A DNA stretch of 64,000 nt from Cephalopachus bancanus (GCA_027257055.1 JAPVLO010000056.1:4650001-4714000), one strand, 5' to 3'. Counted from the stretch's first letter, positions 24,481 through 37,640 are shown. A program made the numbers and translations. The notes: a model not told the origin generated them from the sequence alone.

Positions 24481-25394
24481 ACTTTAAAACTTGAATATGA
24501 TTTTAGTGAGTCTGAATTCTATAAAAAATGTCATCCTTGGGTCCCCAGGTTTAAACTTCCTGATTGAAATAAAGACATAAAACACAGGTTACAAGAAATG
24601 AAGACTTTGTGACTGTCTCTTCCTTTGTTTTAAACGAGTGAGTCCATTATTCATTTTTAAAATTCAGTTAACCGAGGTAGGCACAGCCTTAAGTGCGAAT
24701 TAATAAACTCCTTTGGTGGAGGGAAACAGTAAACAAAGGCAAATATTTTTTCTCTTTTCTTCAAAGTTGGCCTGGTTCATTCCCTGCCTTTTTTTGAACA
24801 TGCTATAGATTTTAATCTCCTTTTGGCCTTTTCTTTTGATTGGAGCTAATGGAATTGTCCCCCCATGTCCTCATTTTCCATTCCTCAACCTGTCTGGACT
24901 TTTGTCTCCAAAGGTTAACATTGCTATGAAGTAATGTAATTCTTCATTACTATTTAGACAGATTTATTCAGAGTGCTCTCCCCACAGATGTCTGTAAGTA
25001 TGGTGAGCCTGACATCCAGGATTACCCAGTGGGGCTAGAGATTATATTTACAGTATCTAAGCCCCAAACTAAAAAAACAGGAAACCTCGAACCACCCACA
25101 ACTTTAGATTTAACTAGAATTGAATGACAATATGTTTCAAATAATTATCCCAACTAGGGTAGGAAAATGCCTCTGAAGTGAGAAAGTTAGGCATTGGTCT
25201 GGCCACACATAGAGATGAGCTTTGGTGAACTCAGTTTCAATTAATTTGTCTTACACTGGAGCACTGAAGTTAACCTTATCCAATATTTCTGAGTTGGATA
25301 AAATGTGCAGACTCATAAAGTCACAAACACTAAGGTTCAGGAAAGAGGTCTAAAGGACATTTATGTGCTCATGACGAGTATCACAAATTGATCA
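24479..25394. other. Unique sequence
   Basis: No recognised repeat or exon. The text is not low-complexity and would be the kind of intergenic or intronic DNA to compare across species. Confidence 0.5.
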
Positions 25395-25396
25395 CA

Positions 25397-25690
25397 GAAC
25401 GATTTCTTTTTTTGGGGGGGGATAAAGGTGTTTATTCAACAAGTTTATCTCACTCAGTAACAAAAGAACAGGAGGTAACAATTCCCCCCAAAGGTCTGGA
25501 GCAGTGTCCACCCACTGGCAGCAGAAAGCATGGCCAGCTGATAATGACAAAAAGGTAACCACTATCAATCAGTTGAAATTTTCATAGGAATAAAGGCCTA
25601 TTTGCCGTGTATGGTATTCTAAGGGATGCATCCGAAGAGTATCCTTGCCACCATCTCTACCCTGGAGCCCCTATTGTGCAGAGGACCTTC
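25397..25690 (-). pseudogene. Possible processed 3' UTR retrocopy or 3' terminal exon
   Basis: On the minus strand an AATAAA (GAATAAACACC, about 25430) stands 14 bases before a C8 run and an A7 run (plus strand T7 then G8 at 25408-25422). That is the layout of a polyadenylated 3' end. Upstream on the minus strand there is moderately GC-balanced sequence without a long open frame. The tail is short and no matching TSD was found, so this could also be the real 3' end of a minus-strand gene or chance. The parent gene is not recognised. Confidence 0.3.
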
Positions 25691-26380
25691 TAGTAGCCTG
25701 TTCCTTCTTGGGGCTGTAGAACTTTCTTACATCCAAAAATCAAAATCTACCCCTTTAGAACTGATATCCCTCCCTGGGGCTGCATAAAACACATCTAATC
25801 TCTCTTCTGTTTAGCAGACATTCTGTTGACTCTTTAATTATTTCATTTACTATTTCTTGTGGATTGACTATTTCCTAGACACTAGTTGTCAGGCCCTTGG
25901 AGTATCTTGATGAGCAAGACAGATCCCACCTCTCACAAAACTGGTATCTCAGTGGGGAAGAGATGTGATAACATCTGTGATTCTTCTGGTCTCCACATTA
26001 ATCATTCCCGATTCTGCAAACTCTTGTATGAAGTTCCTTCTCACCGTCCTGCTCAGGCTCCTCTGATTGGCTCTAATTAGTCAAGCATCCTCTCAAGGGG
26101 TGGAGCCTAAATCCCACCAGGAAGAAGATCAGGGAGTGCAAGGCTTACCATTGCTGTCCTAGAGTAAGTTCTTTTCCTTTTGAGTCTCTCAAGTCCTCAT
26201 CATTATCAACCTTTCATCTGGACAACCTTCCATTTGATTCCCCAGCGGCTCTATGGTTGGAAGATGTGGGCAATGCCTGGACAATCTGAATGATCTGGAA
26301 TGGGAGTTAGTTTCATTCTGATTTGGGGCACTTGCATTGTAGGCTTACTTATGAATTGAGACCGTAGACTTCCAAGTTAA
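25691..26380. other. Unique sequence
   Basis: No recognised repeat or exon. The frame at 25886-26080 has no domain. Confidence 0.5.
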
Positions 26381-26725
26381 GCAAATCTGTTTAAATCTTG
26401 GCTCCTCTACTAACTAACTTAAGTGAACAAGTCCAACTTTATGGGTTTGTGATCTACGCAGTCATATGGGGTCATGTGACAGGAGGTGGGGGCAGTCAGA
26501 AGGATTCTGAACTTGGTTTAATGCTCTACTGTCACTATCTTGAAATTCTTAATAATTTTCCAACATGAGGCACTGCATATTTATTTTGCACTGGGCCCTG
26601 CAAATTATGTAGCTGATTTTGGCAAGTTACTTAACTGCTCTGTGCTTGAATGCCCTCATCTAGGAAACAGGGGTGATGATGCTACCTTCTACACAGGTAT
26701 TGGTAAGCTTTAATTAGATGAGACA
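26381..26725 (-). repeat. MIR fragments, antisense
   Basis: TTTAAATCTTGGCTCCTCTA, then after a gap GGCAAGTTACTTAACTGCTC, TGTGCTTGAATGCCCTCATC, TAGGAAACAGGGGTGATGAT, in antisense MIR order. Confidence 0.6.
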
Positions 26726-27389
26726 ATGTGTGCCATTCCCATCCCATAGTAAGCAACCTTCCCCCACCAATGTAAGTCAACAGCATTGTTATTTAGACTC
26801 TGACATGAACTATCTTGAATTTAGTATACATGCTGCCAAAGTGAATACTGCTAAATTCTATATACCATTCATTACTCTTTCTTGTGCCTCTGCTATACCC
26901 CTAACTAGATAATACATGTTTGGAAAAGAGGAGTTAACAAAACAACCAAAACAAAAAACTGGGCATCTGATTTATTTAATTTCTCATGACGTTAATTGTT
27001 TCTGACTAACTTATGCAAAATGGAATTTTTGGAATGATAAAATGATCGCAAAACAAACAAAACTAATATTAATGCTGCAGAATCAGGCTTGGAAATGAGC
27101 AAGAACCAAGACAGCTTCCTTCTGAGGTAGAAGACTTTTGGCAGGGGTGGAATGCATGGACTCCTACCATTTTCAGCCTCTTTGTCACTCTGTTGAAGAT
27201 TCATATTCTAGAGAGGAGTGTCCATGACTTGGCTTAGTTCACATGCTCACCCCTAGTCTAGGGAAAGGCTGGGTATCTGATTACAACAATCCTATAAAAG
27301 GAGGATGGAGTGGACTTACCAAAATATAAATGATGTGCTTGTATGAAGGGAAATCAATCCAGAAAAATAAAAACAAAATAACAAATCTT
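26726..27389. other. Unique sequence
   Basis: No recognised repeat or exon. Confidence 0.5.
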
Positions 27390-27720
27390 CTTCAGAATGC
27401 CTGCTATGTACCTGGTGCTCTGTTAGGGACATTTGTATAGTATTTATTTATATGACATACAGTGCCTAGTATGAACTCAGCACTCTGTAGACACTTGCTG
27501 AATAAATGGGTGAGTGAATGAATGAGTGAACCATTGAACCCTCACACAGCTTTTGGAGGTAGATTATATTAGTCCCATTTTACAGAGGAGGAAATTGAGG
27601 CCCAGGGAACTTCAGTAGTTTGCTCAAAATTATACAACTAGTAGGTAGCAGAATTGAGGTTAAACCTTGGTTCTGTCTGATTTCAAAGTTTATGATTCTT
27701 ATGCAGCTGCACATTGTCAG
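27390..27720 (+). repeat. MIR SINE (with L2/MIR-like flank)
   Basis: TGCCTGCTATGTACCTGGTG, TAGTCCCATTTTACAGAGGA, GGAAATTGAGGCCCAGGGAA, CAAAATTATACAACTAGTAG, GCAGAATTGAGGTTAAACC. Well preserved MIR core. A CAGTGCCTAGTATGAACTCA / AATAAATGGGTGAGTGAATG block is embedded at 27460-27525. Confidence 0.75.
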
Positions 27721-28950
27721 CCTTTCTTGAGGATTATATGGGGACTGTTTTACACCTTTTTATCTTCTAAAGTGCCACCCCAAGTCACAGGAGCTGTGTA
27801 GGTTTGTTATTTAATGGGGTTCTAGAAAACTTACCCGGGCTGGGGAAAGTTTGTTTTGTGATTCTCTGCTCCTTTCAGAAAGGAGGTGACTGTGAGCAAG
27901 ACACCTCGTTATCGCCAATACTAAATGGATAGGATAATGGTTTTCTCCCAGTAGATTTGACATGAAATTGATAGAGAGACTGTTTGTAAATACCTTAGCA
28001 TAGTTTCTATACATGGAAAGCCCTCAGAAATGACACCGAATCTATAGTCTCAAAAAAAAAAAAAAAAAAGTAGAGCAACAAGGAGAAAGTCCTGGGGGAG
28101 TACTCAGGAATCACTACCATATTTTATTAAAGTTAAGACCCCACCAGATAAACTATTACTTTACATATCTCTTTGAAAGAAAACAAGCATTGTCATTTAA
28201 GCTATGACATGATGTTTTCTTATTACTTCAAGTTTTCTTCTGATATTATTAATACTGAGAAAACCTCTTTCAGACTTGTATAGACATAATTTTTAAATGA
28301 AAATCTATTTTTGACTTATTGAAACATCCATTTTAATAATATATGTCTCCCTTATAAATGCAAAAATGAAAATATAAGTAACCCACTGGTTAAGGTATTA
28401 CTAAGACTTCTTCATATTTTGAATTGTTCACCTCTTCTGCAGTATTTTTGATGATGTGTTTTTCCACACAATATTGTTAACTGAGCCATCAAAAGAATTA
28501 AGAATGCAGGACTTCTTAAAAGAGTGTTACATTGTTGGCTTGGAAATTTTCTGTCAAGTCACTGGCATTAATTTCCAAAATTTGATGTTGGTGCTATCTC
28601 TTTTTGTTTTGCTAGAAGATACCAGTGGAAGTTTTCCAGACAGCAACTGGGACTCCATTTGTGCCTCCAGAGGTCCATAGGTGATTTGTTAACTGAAATA
28701 TTAATAACCGCAGTTGTCCAGTCATCCCGTCCAAGAATAATAACCAAGTCCTTGCAGATGGACAATGACACTACCATTGCTGCAGCCTGATCATCTGACA
28801 TCATCGATCATACTGCGTGTCCTGATTTCAATACTGTTAAATGCTAAATAAAAAATATGCATCTTAGAATACATAATACATGGCGAGAGAAAAATTCTGG
28901 GAATTAGATATTTTCAGACATTGTGTTCTATCTCTTGCTTTATCACAATT
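27721..28950. other. Unique sequence
   Basis: A T/A-rich interval with an A18 run at 28051. The minus-strand frame 28568-28804 and plus-strand frame 28456-28680 overlap each other. Neither shows a family motif I recognise. Confidence 0.45.
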
Positions 28951-28954
28951 AGCT

Positions 28955-29105
28955 TGTGAATTCAGAGACTTTTCAAATGTTTGAAAGTGTAATCTTATTG
29001 AATCCTCTCACTTCACAAATAAGAAAACTGAAGTGCAGAGAAGGTTTAAAGTTTAAGATTATCCAAGTATCCACTGAATATGACAGGCTGACTTGAGTTC
29101 TCCAT
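28955..29105 (+). repeat. MIR fragment
   Basis: GAATCCTCTCACTTCACAAA, TAAGAAAACTGAAGTGCAGA, GAAGGTTTAAAG in MIR order. Confidence 0.55.
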
Positions 29106-29189
29106 CCTGTTCATTCTGCTCCACTGATTCCTACGAGAAAAGGGTTGTTTCAGAAGAGTGAAAATTATTAGCAATTCTGGATTCTCTTG

Positions 29190-29425
29190 TCATTCTACTT
29201 AGATGCTCCACAATGATCTCTAATCACTCACTATCTATTCTGGGCATCTCCAACTGTTTTAGTCTTTCTTGGCCTTTAAGTCCCAAATCAAATATCCCCT
29301 CTTCTGGAATTATTTTTTTTTCCAAGAGCCCTTCCCATCCCTCAGCTCTTCAGGCAAGTAATTGCTCCAGGTTTTGTAGTTTCATGGCATTTAATTCCTA
29401 TTGCTTATAGAAGTAACTGCATTGT
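29190..29425 (+). repeat. L2 3' region
   Basis: TCTTGGCCTTTAAGTCCCAA, ATCAAATATCCCCTCTTCTG, AGAGCCCTTCCCATCCCTCA match the L2 'caggtctcagctcaaatgtcacctcctcagagaggccttccct' order. Confidence 0.6.
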
Positions 29426-29436
29426 TAGATATTAAC

Positions 29437-29713
29437 TTTTTTTTTTTTTGACTTGGAGTCTCACTACGTCGCCCAGACTGGAGGGCAGTGGCAGGCTCCT
29501 GGCCACCGCAGCCTCGACCTGCTGGGCTCTGGCGATCCTTCAGCCTCAGCCTTCCAAGTAGCTGGAACTACGGGCACGTGCTACCACACCCGGCTAATTT
29601 TTGATTTATTGTAGAGATGAGGTCTCACCAAGTTGCCCGGGCGGGCTCAGGCAATCCACTCACCTCGGTCTCCCAAAGTGCTGGGATTACAGGCTAAGCC
29701 ACCGAGCCCAGCC
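29437..29713 (-). mobile_element. Young non-human-type Alu, antisense
   Basis: Poly-T, GACTTGGAGTCTCACTACGT, TTTGATTTATTGTAGAGATG and GGCTAAGCCACCGAGCCCAG. Flanked by an exact 15-bp TSD AGATATTAACTTTTT at 29427-29441 and 29714-29728 (the left copy merges with the T tail). Inserted at an L2 / old L1 boundary. Confidence 0.95.
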
Positions 29714-29728
29714 AGATATTAACTTTTT

Positions 29729-30145
29729 ACATAGATTTTTTTTCTTACGGAAAACGTCAGACATATACAAAGTAAACAGAATAGTTTAATGAACCCCTGT
29801 ATACCTATCATCCAATGTCAACAATTATAAACATCCTGCCATTACTAATTCTTTTATACCTCCCATCACTTTCTACCCCCAACTAAATTATTCCATTGGT
29901 GTAAAATGTATGTATAATAAAATGCACCACTATAATAAATATGCACATATAACCCACAAACCTATAACAGTTTTGAACATTTCCATCACCCCAGAAAGTT
30001 TTCTCATGTCACTTCACAGTCTCACTCCCTCCCCCTAACATCTTCCTCTGCCCTCTCAAAGCAAGCCTCGGGGGATTTTTTCACCATACATTAGTTTGGA
30101 TTGAGTTAATTTAGAATGTCACATAGATGCAATCACATAGACATA
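29729..30145. repeat. Old L1 fragment (probable)
   Basis: TAATGAACCCCTGTATACCT, ATCATCCAATGTCAACAATT, AACATCCTGCCATTACTAAT resemble a common old L1 3'-region block ('ataatgaacccccatgtacccatcacccagcttcaacaattat'). Orientation not certain. Confidence 0.55.
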
Positions 30146-30149
30146 TGCG

Positions 30150-33100
30150 GAGAACATAATCAAGATGGCTGTGTAGAGGTACCCAGCACTTACTTTGTCC
30201 ACAAAGAAGGACGCAAGTGATAGATAATCAGACATAAAATAGAACATCTAAGGGAGAACACTGGGATCAGCAAGGAAGTGGCAAATACCCTCTGAGGTGC
30301 AGAAATATGTGACAGCATAGAGAAGGAAACAAAGCAGCCAGTTGGGATCTGCTCAGAGGCAAGAGGGACTCACTAAGTAGAAACGATAAGGAGAAGATAC
30401 CTAGAAGTCCACATTCCCACCACAGATGCCTAAATGAAGATACCCTGATGAAGGTGAGCTCCCTCAGCCCTCATAGGCCCTGAGCCTAGTACAGGGAGCT
30501 TCCTGGAGTCTACACAATTGCACTGTCCCAACTAATCAATGATCCCCCATCCTCAACTGTAGCATGGCACCATTTTGATAGTGAAGCCATCACCAGACTA
30601 CATCTTGCCCTGGGGCCCAATAGTCCTTGCTTCTTCACATCCCCCACATATACCCAAAATAATGCAGTATTGTGACATTAGCTAGAGTCAGTGATGCAAA
30701 TGTGTCCCCAGCACCCAGGTCCATAGAGCACCCTATACCCCAGTGAAAATGCAGTCCTGAACATCAGAGGAATTGAAGTACATATTCCCCAGAACCTCAG
30801 AGTTGCCTGAGCTGACAGTAGCCCTGTCCCCTTCAGTGATAAGGCTGCTGCATGCAACCCAGAGACCCAAAGACCAGACTGCCCAGGGTCTGCTGTCACC
30901 ATCAGTGCCCACGTGCACTGTCTAGAGGTTTAAAGAACAGCCTGAATGAGGAGTGATTCTATCATCTGTGAACCTGCTCCCTCCAGCAGCAGGGTGACCA
31001 CATGCCCATGTGTTCCCCCTCCCCCAGGGACCAAAGGCCCAATCCACCTTGTGTTCCCACTTACAACAAAACCTCCCCACAGTCTTCACAAGACAACCAT
31101 GTCTAAGCCACTGAGGAGCTCAAAGACACCACTAACAATGATTATAGCAAAAAAAATTTTTTTTAAACGTCATATGAAAACTACACTACTGTACCTACCC
31201 AGAAACAAAGCCAAAGTACCCCAATCACAAATAACCCAGAAAGACAGAGACGGGGGGGGGGAAGTAAGGAAAAAAGAATGAGAAAGTCTAAATAACATGT
31301 AGAACACCATTAAGTGAACAAATAATCAAATTTGTGTTGTTCAAGGAGAAGAAATGAGAAACAATAGAGAAAAATCTATTTAATAAAATAATGGCTGAAA
31401 ATTCTCCAAGTCTTAGGAGAGACATAAAATCCTGTATTCAGAAAGCTAAAAGAATTTCAAATAGATTTTACCCGAAAAGGACCCCTATGTGTCACATTAT
31501 ATATAGTAAAACTTTTGACAAGAGGATAAACCTTAAAATATCAAGAGGAAAGTGTCATCACATAAAAAGGAATCTCCACTACACTAACAGCAGAAACCTT
31601 ATAAGCCAAAAGAGCGTGGGATCATATGTATAAAGTGCTGAAAGAACAAAAAGTCTGTTATCCAAAAATACTAAACGCAGAAAATCTATCATTTAGAAAT
31701 GAAGGAGAGATAAAGCTTTTCCCAGACAAGCAAAAGCTGAAGGAATTTATCACTGCTAGACTGGCCCTACAAGAAAGGAGCCCTTAACGGATTCCTACAT
31801 CTGGAAGTGAAAGACTATATCTGCTAATATGAAAACACACAAAAGTATAAAACCCATTAGTGAGTAGATACCTAAAAAAGAAATAAGAAGAAATCAAACA
31901 TTATCACTACAGAAGACCACCAAACTGCAAAGATAGACAATGAGAAAGGAACAGAGGTACAAAAACAATCAGAAAATAATTAACAAAATGACCATGGTAA
32001 GTCCCATACTATCAATAACAACCTTGAATACAAACTGCTTAAATTCCCCAATTAAAAGATATGGACTAGCTGAATGGATTTTAAAAATCCAACCAACTTT
32101 ATGTTCCCTACTAGAAACTTACTTCACCTATAAAGAGACACATAGACTAAAAGTAGAGGGATGGAAAGAGATATCCCATGCAAAGAGAAACCAAAAGTGT
32201 GTGAGAGAATCTATACTTATATGAAAAAAAATAGACTTTACATTGAAAAATATATAAAGGGATAAAGGAGTTTATTATATAATGATAAAAGAATCAATTC
32301 AATGAGAGGATATAACAATTGTAAATACATATGCACCCAATACCAGAATGCACAGACATATAAAGAAAATTCTATTAGAGCTAAAGAGAGAGTAGAACTC
32401 AATCCAATAACAGTTGGAGACTTCAACACTTTACTTTCAGCAATGAATAGTTCACCTAGACAAAAAATCAACAAAGAAACATTGGACTTAAGCTGCACTA
32501 TAGACCAAATAAGCTTAATAGACATTTATGGAACATTTCCCCTCACAGCTACAGGATACATATTCTTCTCACCAGCATAAGGAATATTTTCCAAGACAGA
32601 CCATATTTTAGACCACAAAAGAAACTCTACACATTAAAAAAGAATCAAAATCATATCAAGTATCTCCTCAGACTACAATAAAATAAAACTAGAAATCAAT
32701 AATAAAAAGAGGTTAGAAAACTGTACAAATACATGGAAATTAAAAAACAAGCTTCTGAACCACTAATGGGTCAGAAAAAATTAAGAAGAAAAAAAATATT
32801 TTCTTGAAACAAATGACAATAGAAACACAACATACACAGATTGATGGGGTAAAAAACAGTAGTAAGAGAAAAGTTTATAACAGTAAATATCTACAATAAA
32901 TAAAGAAATACTTTAAATAAACACCTTAAGCAACTAGAAGAGTAAGAATGAATCAAACCCAAAATTAGTGAAAGAAAAGGAATTATAAAGATCAGGGCAG
33001 AATTAAATAAACGAGACCAAACAAACAAACAAAATGTGTTTTTTTTTTTAAATAAACAAACTGCCAGAACATTAGCTAAACTAAGAAAAAAAGAGAGATG

Positions 33101-34717
33101 ATCCAAATAAAAAGAATCATAAACGAGAGAAAAAAACATTACAACTGATACTACAGGAATACAAATGATCATTATATACTATTGTGAATAATCATATGCC
33201 AACAACTGGCAAAACCTACAGGAAACAGATAAATTCCTGGGCATATGTAACCTAAGAAGATTGAGCCAAGAAGAACTAGAAAACCTAAACAGAAAAATAA
33301 GGAGTAACAAGATTTTATCAGTTATACCAAGTCATCCAAAAAAAAAAAGCATCCAAGACTGATGACTCTACTACTGAATTCTACCAAATTTTTAAAAGAA
33401 AATTAATATAAATTATTCTCAAACTAGTCTAAAAAACTAAAGAGTAGGGAAATCTTTCTAATGCATTCTACAAGGTCACCATTCACCTGACATAAAAAGA
33501 AGGCAAGAACACATCATCAACAAAAAGAAATAAAAATATAAAAATTATCAACAAAATATTAGCAAACCAAATTCACAGCATATCAAAAAGATTATACATC
33601 ATGATCAAGTGGGATTTATCCCAGGGATGTAAGGATGGTTCAACATATACAAGTCAATAAATGTGATACATTACGTCAACAGTGTGAGGGACAAAACCAT
33701 ATGATAATCTCAACAGACACAGAAAAGCATTTGATACCATTCAACATCCCTTTAAGGTTAAAAAAATTCCTAACAAAACAACTGAAGAAGAAAAATATCT
33801 TAACACAATAAAGGCCATATATGAAAAACCCACAGCTAATATAATACTGTATGGGAAAAAAGTTAAACGCTTTTCTTCTAAGGACTGGTAAAAAAGGAGA
33901 ATGCCAAGGCATTTCACCTGTCTTATTCAACATAGCACTGGAAGTGCCAGTTAGAGCAAATAGTAAGTAATAAAGTGCATCCAAATTGGAAGAAAATCAA
34001 ATTGTCCTTGTTTGCAGATTACATGACCTTATACATAGAATACCTGAAAACTCCACCAAAACACTCTCAGAACTGATAAACAAATTCAGTGAAGTTGTAG
34101 GATACAAAATCAATATAAAAAATCTATAGTGTTTTTGTACACCAATAATAAACTAGCAGAGAAAGAAATCACAAATGCAGCCCCATTTATAACAGCTATC
34201 AAAAAATTATTTAAGAATATATTTAGCCAAGGAAGTGAAAGTTCTCTACAATAAAAACTGCAAAATATTGACTAAAGAAATTAAGGAGAACACACAAAAA
34301 ATTGAAATATATCCCATGCTCATGGACTGGAAGAATTAATATTGTTAGCATAGCCATACCACCAAAGTAATCTACAGATTTAATATGATTATTATTTAAA
34401 TATCAATGACATTCTTCACAGAAATAGAACAAACAATCCTAAACTTTTTATGGCACCATAAAAGATCCTGAATAGTCAAAGCAATCCTGAACAAAAGGGA
34501 CAAAGCTGGAGGCCTCACACTTCCTGACTTCAAAATATACTACAAAGTACAGTAACAAAAACAGGATGGTACTGGCATTAAAAACTGACATGTATGCCAG
34601 CAGAAGAGAAAAGTGAACCCAGAAATAAATCAATGAATTTATGGCCAACTTATTTTTCACAAAGGTGCCAAGAACATACATTGAGAAAAGGATACCCCCT
34701 TTAATAAATGGTGCTGG
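30150..34717 (+). mobile_element. Long decayed L1, 5' part
   Basis: Starts with the L1 5'-end motif CATAATCAAGATGGCTGTGT. A 5' UTR-like region and ORF1/inter-ORF-like sequence follow (AGAAACCTTATAAGCCAAAA, GCTTTTCCCAGACAAGCAAA). ORF2 begins at about 32010 with the endonuclease N-terminus (TTLNTNCLNSPIKRYGLAEW near 32010-32070, then VGDFNTLLS near 32410). ORF2 continues into the reverse transcriptase region at about 33180-34100 (the GDMITLNTH-like part is lost). Every frame is broken. It is interrupted at 34717 by a younger L1 and resumes at 37126. Confidence 0.9.
34703..34717. repeat. TSD (left) of nested L1
   Basis: AATAAATGGTGCTGG, identical to 37126-37140. It is itself host L1 ORF2 sequence. 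Confidence 0.93.
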
Positions 34718-37125
34718 TAGCAAATTGAATCCAACAACAAATCTCAAAAATCATCCACCACGACCAAGTAGGCTTCATCCCTGGGATGCAGGGCTGGTTC
34801 AACATCCACAAGACCATAAATGTAATTAAATACATTAACATATATAAAAATAGGAATCACATGATTATATCATTAGATTAAAAAAAAGCTTTTGATAAAA
34901 TCCAGCATCTCTTCTTGATAAAAATCCTTGAACTCCTAGGTATAGAGGGAACATACTTCAAAGTAGTGGAAGCCATCTACAATAAACCCACAGCCAAAAT
35001 ATAGCTAAATGGACAAAAATTGAAAGCATTTCCCTTGAAAAATGGAACAAGACAAGGCTTCCCACTTTTACCCATCTTGTTTAACATAGTGTTAGAAGTC
35101 CTAGCTAAAGCAATCAGACAAAAAAAGGAAATCAGGGATATCCAAGTAGGGAAAGAGGAAGACAAGCTATCCCTGTTTGCTGACGACATGATTCTATAAT
35201 TTGAATATCCAAGAGAATTCGTCAGAAACCTTTTTGCAGTGATACAGGACTTTGGCAAAGTCTCAGGGTACAAAATCAATGTGCAAAAGACAGCTGCATT
35301 CTCATACACCAACAACAAACAGGCAGAGAACCAAATAAAAAGCACAATCCCATTCACAATAGCCACAAAACACATGAACTACACCAGCATCTTCCTAACC
35401 AGAGAAGTGAAAGACCTGTATAATGAAAACTACAAAACATTGCTCAAAGAAATCAAAGATGACACAAACAAATGGAAAAATATTCCATGCTCATGGATCG
35501 AAAGAATCAACATTGTTAAGATGTCCATCCTACCCAAGGCAACCTAAAGATTTAATGCAGTACACATTAAATTGTCAGCATCATTCTTCTGAAACCTGGA
35601 ATTCATATAGCATCATAAACAGCAACAAATAGCCAAAACAATCCTCAGCAAAAGAAACAAAGTGGGAGGTATCACACTTCCAGACTTTAAACTTTTTTTA
35701 TAAGACTACAATAATCAAAACAGCCTGGTATTGGAACAAGAACAGGCATATAAACCAATGGAATAGGATAGAGATTCCAGAAGCAAAACATCAAATTCTC
35801 AACCAACACATCTGCAACAAAGCCTCCACTAACAACCACTGGGGAGAGGAGAACCTATTTAGTAAATTGTGCTGGGAAAACACATGCAAAAGATTAAAAC
35901 AAGACCCCTACCTATCACCATACACAAAAATCAACTCTAAATGAATCAAAGACCTATACATAAAACCTCAAACTATAAGAACTTTAGAAAATGCAGAAGA
36001 CACCCTTATGGAAATTGGAAGTGGCAACCAATTCCTGATCAAAACCCCAAGTGCCCATGCCATAAAGCGATAAGATAGACAAGTGGGACCTCATCAAGCT
36101 GAAAAGCTCCTGCAAAGTTTTTAAATCATCAAGGGAGCGGGAAGACAGCCCAAAGACTGGGAAAAAAATATTTGCCAACTTTATATCTGACAAAGGCCTA
36201 ATATCTGGGAGCTACAAGGAACTCAAACATGCCAAAAAGAAAGAAAACAGGCAGCCTTATTAAAAAGTGGGCAAAAGATATGAATAGACACTTCTCAAAA
36301 GAAGACATATGAACATCCAACAGATACACGAAAGAGTGCTCAGCCTCACTATCATCAAAGAAATGCAAATTAAAAGTATACTGGGATATCACCTAAATCC
36401 AGTCAGTATGGCCATCATTAATAACTCAAAAAACAACAGATGCTAGAGAGGATGCAGCAAAAAGGGAACAGTTCTACATTGTTGGTGGGATTGTAAACTA
36501 GTACAACCTCTGTGAAAAACAGTGTGGTGATTCCTAAAGAGCTAAAAATCGACTGCTATACCACCCAGGAATTCTCCTTCTGGGAATATACCTGGAGGAA
36601 CTCAGATCATTCTACAAGAAAGATACCTACACACTCATGTTTATTGCAGCACTATTCACAATAGCAAAATCATGGAACCAACAGTGCTGCCCATCAAAAG
36701 TGGACTGAATTTTTAAAATGTGGTACATATACACCATGGAATATTACACAGCCATAAAGAAGGACAAAATTATGAACTTCACAGTAACTTGGATGGATTT
36801 ATAGTCTATTACACTCAGTGATCTATCACAGAAACAAACAACTGAGTACCACATGTTCTCACTCATAAGCAGACCCTGGATAACTGTCATAATACTATAA
36901 AAAAGGGATTGGTAGAAGTGGGAAACTGCCAGGGGAGGGAGTGGGAGGAGTCACTTCATCAATAAGAGTACCTGATCAAACCAGGTGACTTGGGGACCAA
37001 AGTGAGGCCTAAACTTTACCTGTACAATGACCATTTGTATACCTAACCTTGAATTGTACCCCACACCTTTAAAATAAAAATTAAAAATTAAAATAACAAA
37101 TAAAAGTACTCAACTAAAAAAAGAA
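34718..37125 (+). mobile_element. Nested younger 5'-truncated L1
   Basis: Begins within the ORF2 reverse transcriptase ([21 protein letters not shown] text at 34755-34805). It keeps the catalytic FADD motif at 35175-35186 ([10 protein letters not shown]). The C-terminal ORF2 region and the L1 3' UTR follow, with ATTGTACCCCACACCTTTAA and an A-rich tail ending about 37125. Stops and frameshifts break ORF2, for example a TAA right after FADDMIL. Flanked by 15-bp TSDs in the older L1. It is younger than its host but diverged from the copy at 7128. Confidence 0.93.
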
Positions 37126-37250
37126 AATAAATGGTGCTGGGAAAACTGGCAGAAGAATTAGACTAGAATCCTATATATTGTCACATATAAAAAGCAACTC
37201 AAAATGAATTAAAGACTTAAATATAAGACCACCAGCAATGTATGAGAGAT
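37126..37250 (+). mobile_element. Long decayed L1, 3' continuation
   Basis: Starts with the TSD and continues GAAAACTGGCAGAAGAATTA, AAAAAGCAACTCAAAATGAA, TTAAAGACTTAAATATAAGA, the ORF2 sequence expected after the interruption. It breaks off at about 37250 before the family's 3' end. Confidence 0.85.
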
Positions 37251-37254
37251 TTGA

Positions 37255-37640
37255 TTTTTCCGTGCTTTTCCCAGTATTTTTTGCTGTCAATCTTTTTAAT
37301 TTTAGCAATTCTAGACATTATGTAGTGATATCTCACTGTGGTTTTAATTTGAGTTTCACTGATAAATAATAATATTGAACACTTTTTTCATTGGTGCACG
37401 GGTATTTTGTCTTTTATGTATCCTCTTTTGGGAAATGTCTATTCAAACTTTTTGCCCATTTTTAAAAACTGTAACATTTGTCTTATTATTATTGAACTGT
37501 TGAATCTTTTTACATATTCTGGATTCACACCCTTTGCCAGATATATGTTTTGTGACTATTTCTTTCTACTCTGGCTTGCCTATTAATTTTATTTACAGTG
37601 CCTTTTCATAAATGTTATTTTATCAAACTTTTAAATTTTG
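37255..37640 (-). mobile_element. Old L1 ORF2 fragment, antisense
   Basis: CACTGTGGTTTTAATTTGAG, TTGAACACTTTTTTCATTGG and CTATTCAAACTTTTTGCCCA are the reverse complement of the L1 ORF2 3' segment that reads 'tgggcaaaagatatgaac... cacttcaca'. It abuts the plus-strand L1 in opposite orientation. Confidence 0.8.

Noticed and set aside
28456..28804. Opposed frames of 74-78 codons
   Set aside because: They overlap on opposite strands and show no family motif, start context or splice sites. A short retrocopy cannot be excluded but is not supported.
32238..35375. Long minus-strand frames between 32 and 35.4 kb
   Set aside because: They are antisense to L1 ORF2, whose composition leaves such shadow frames.
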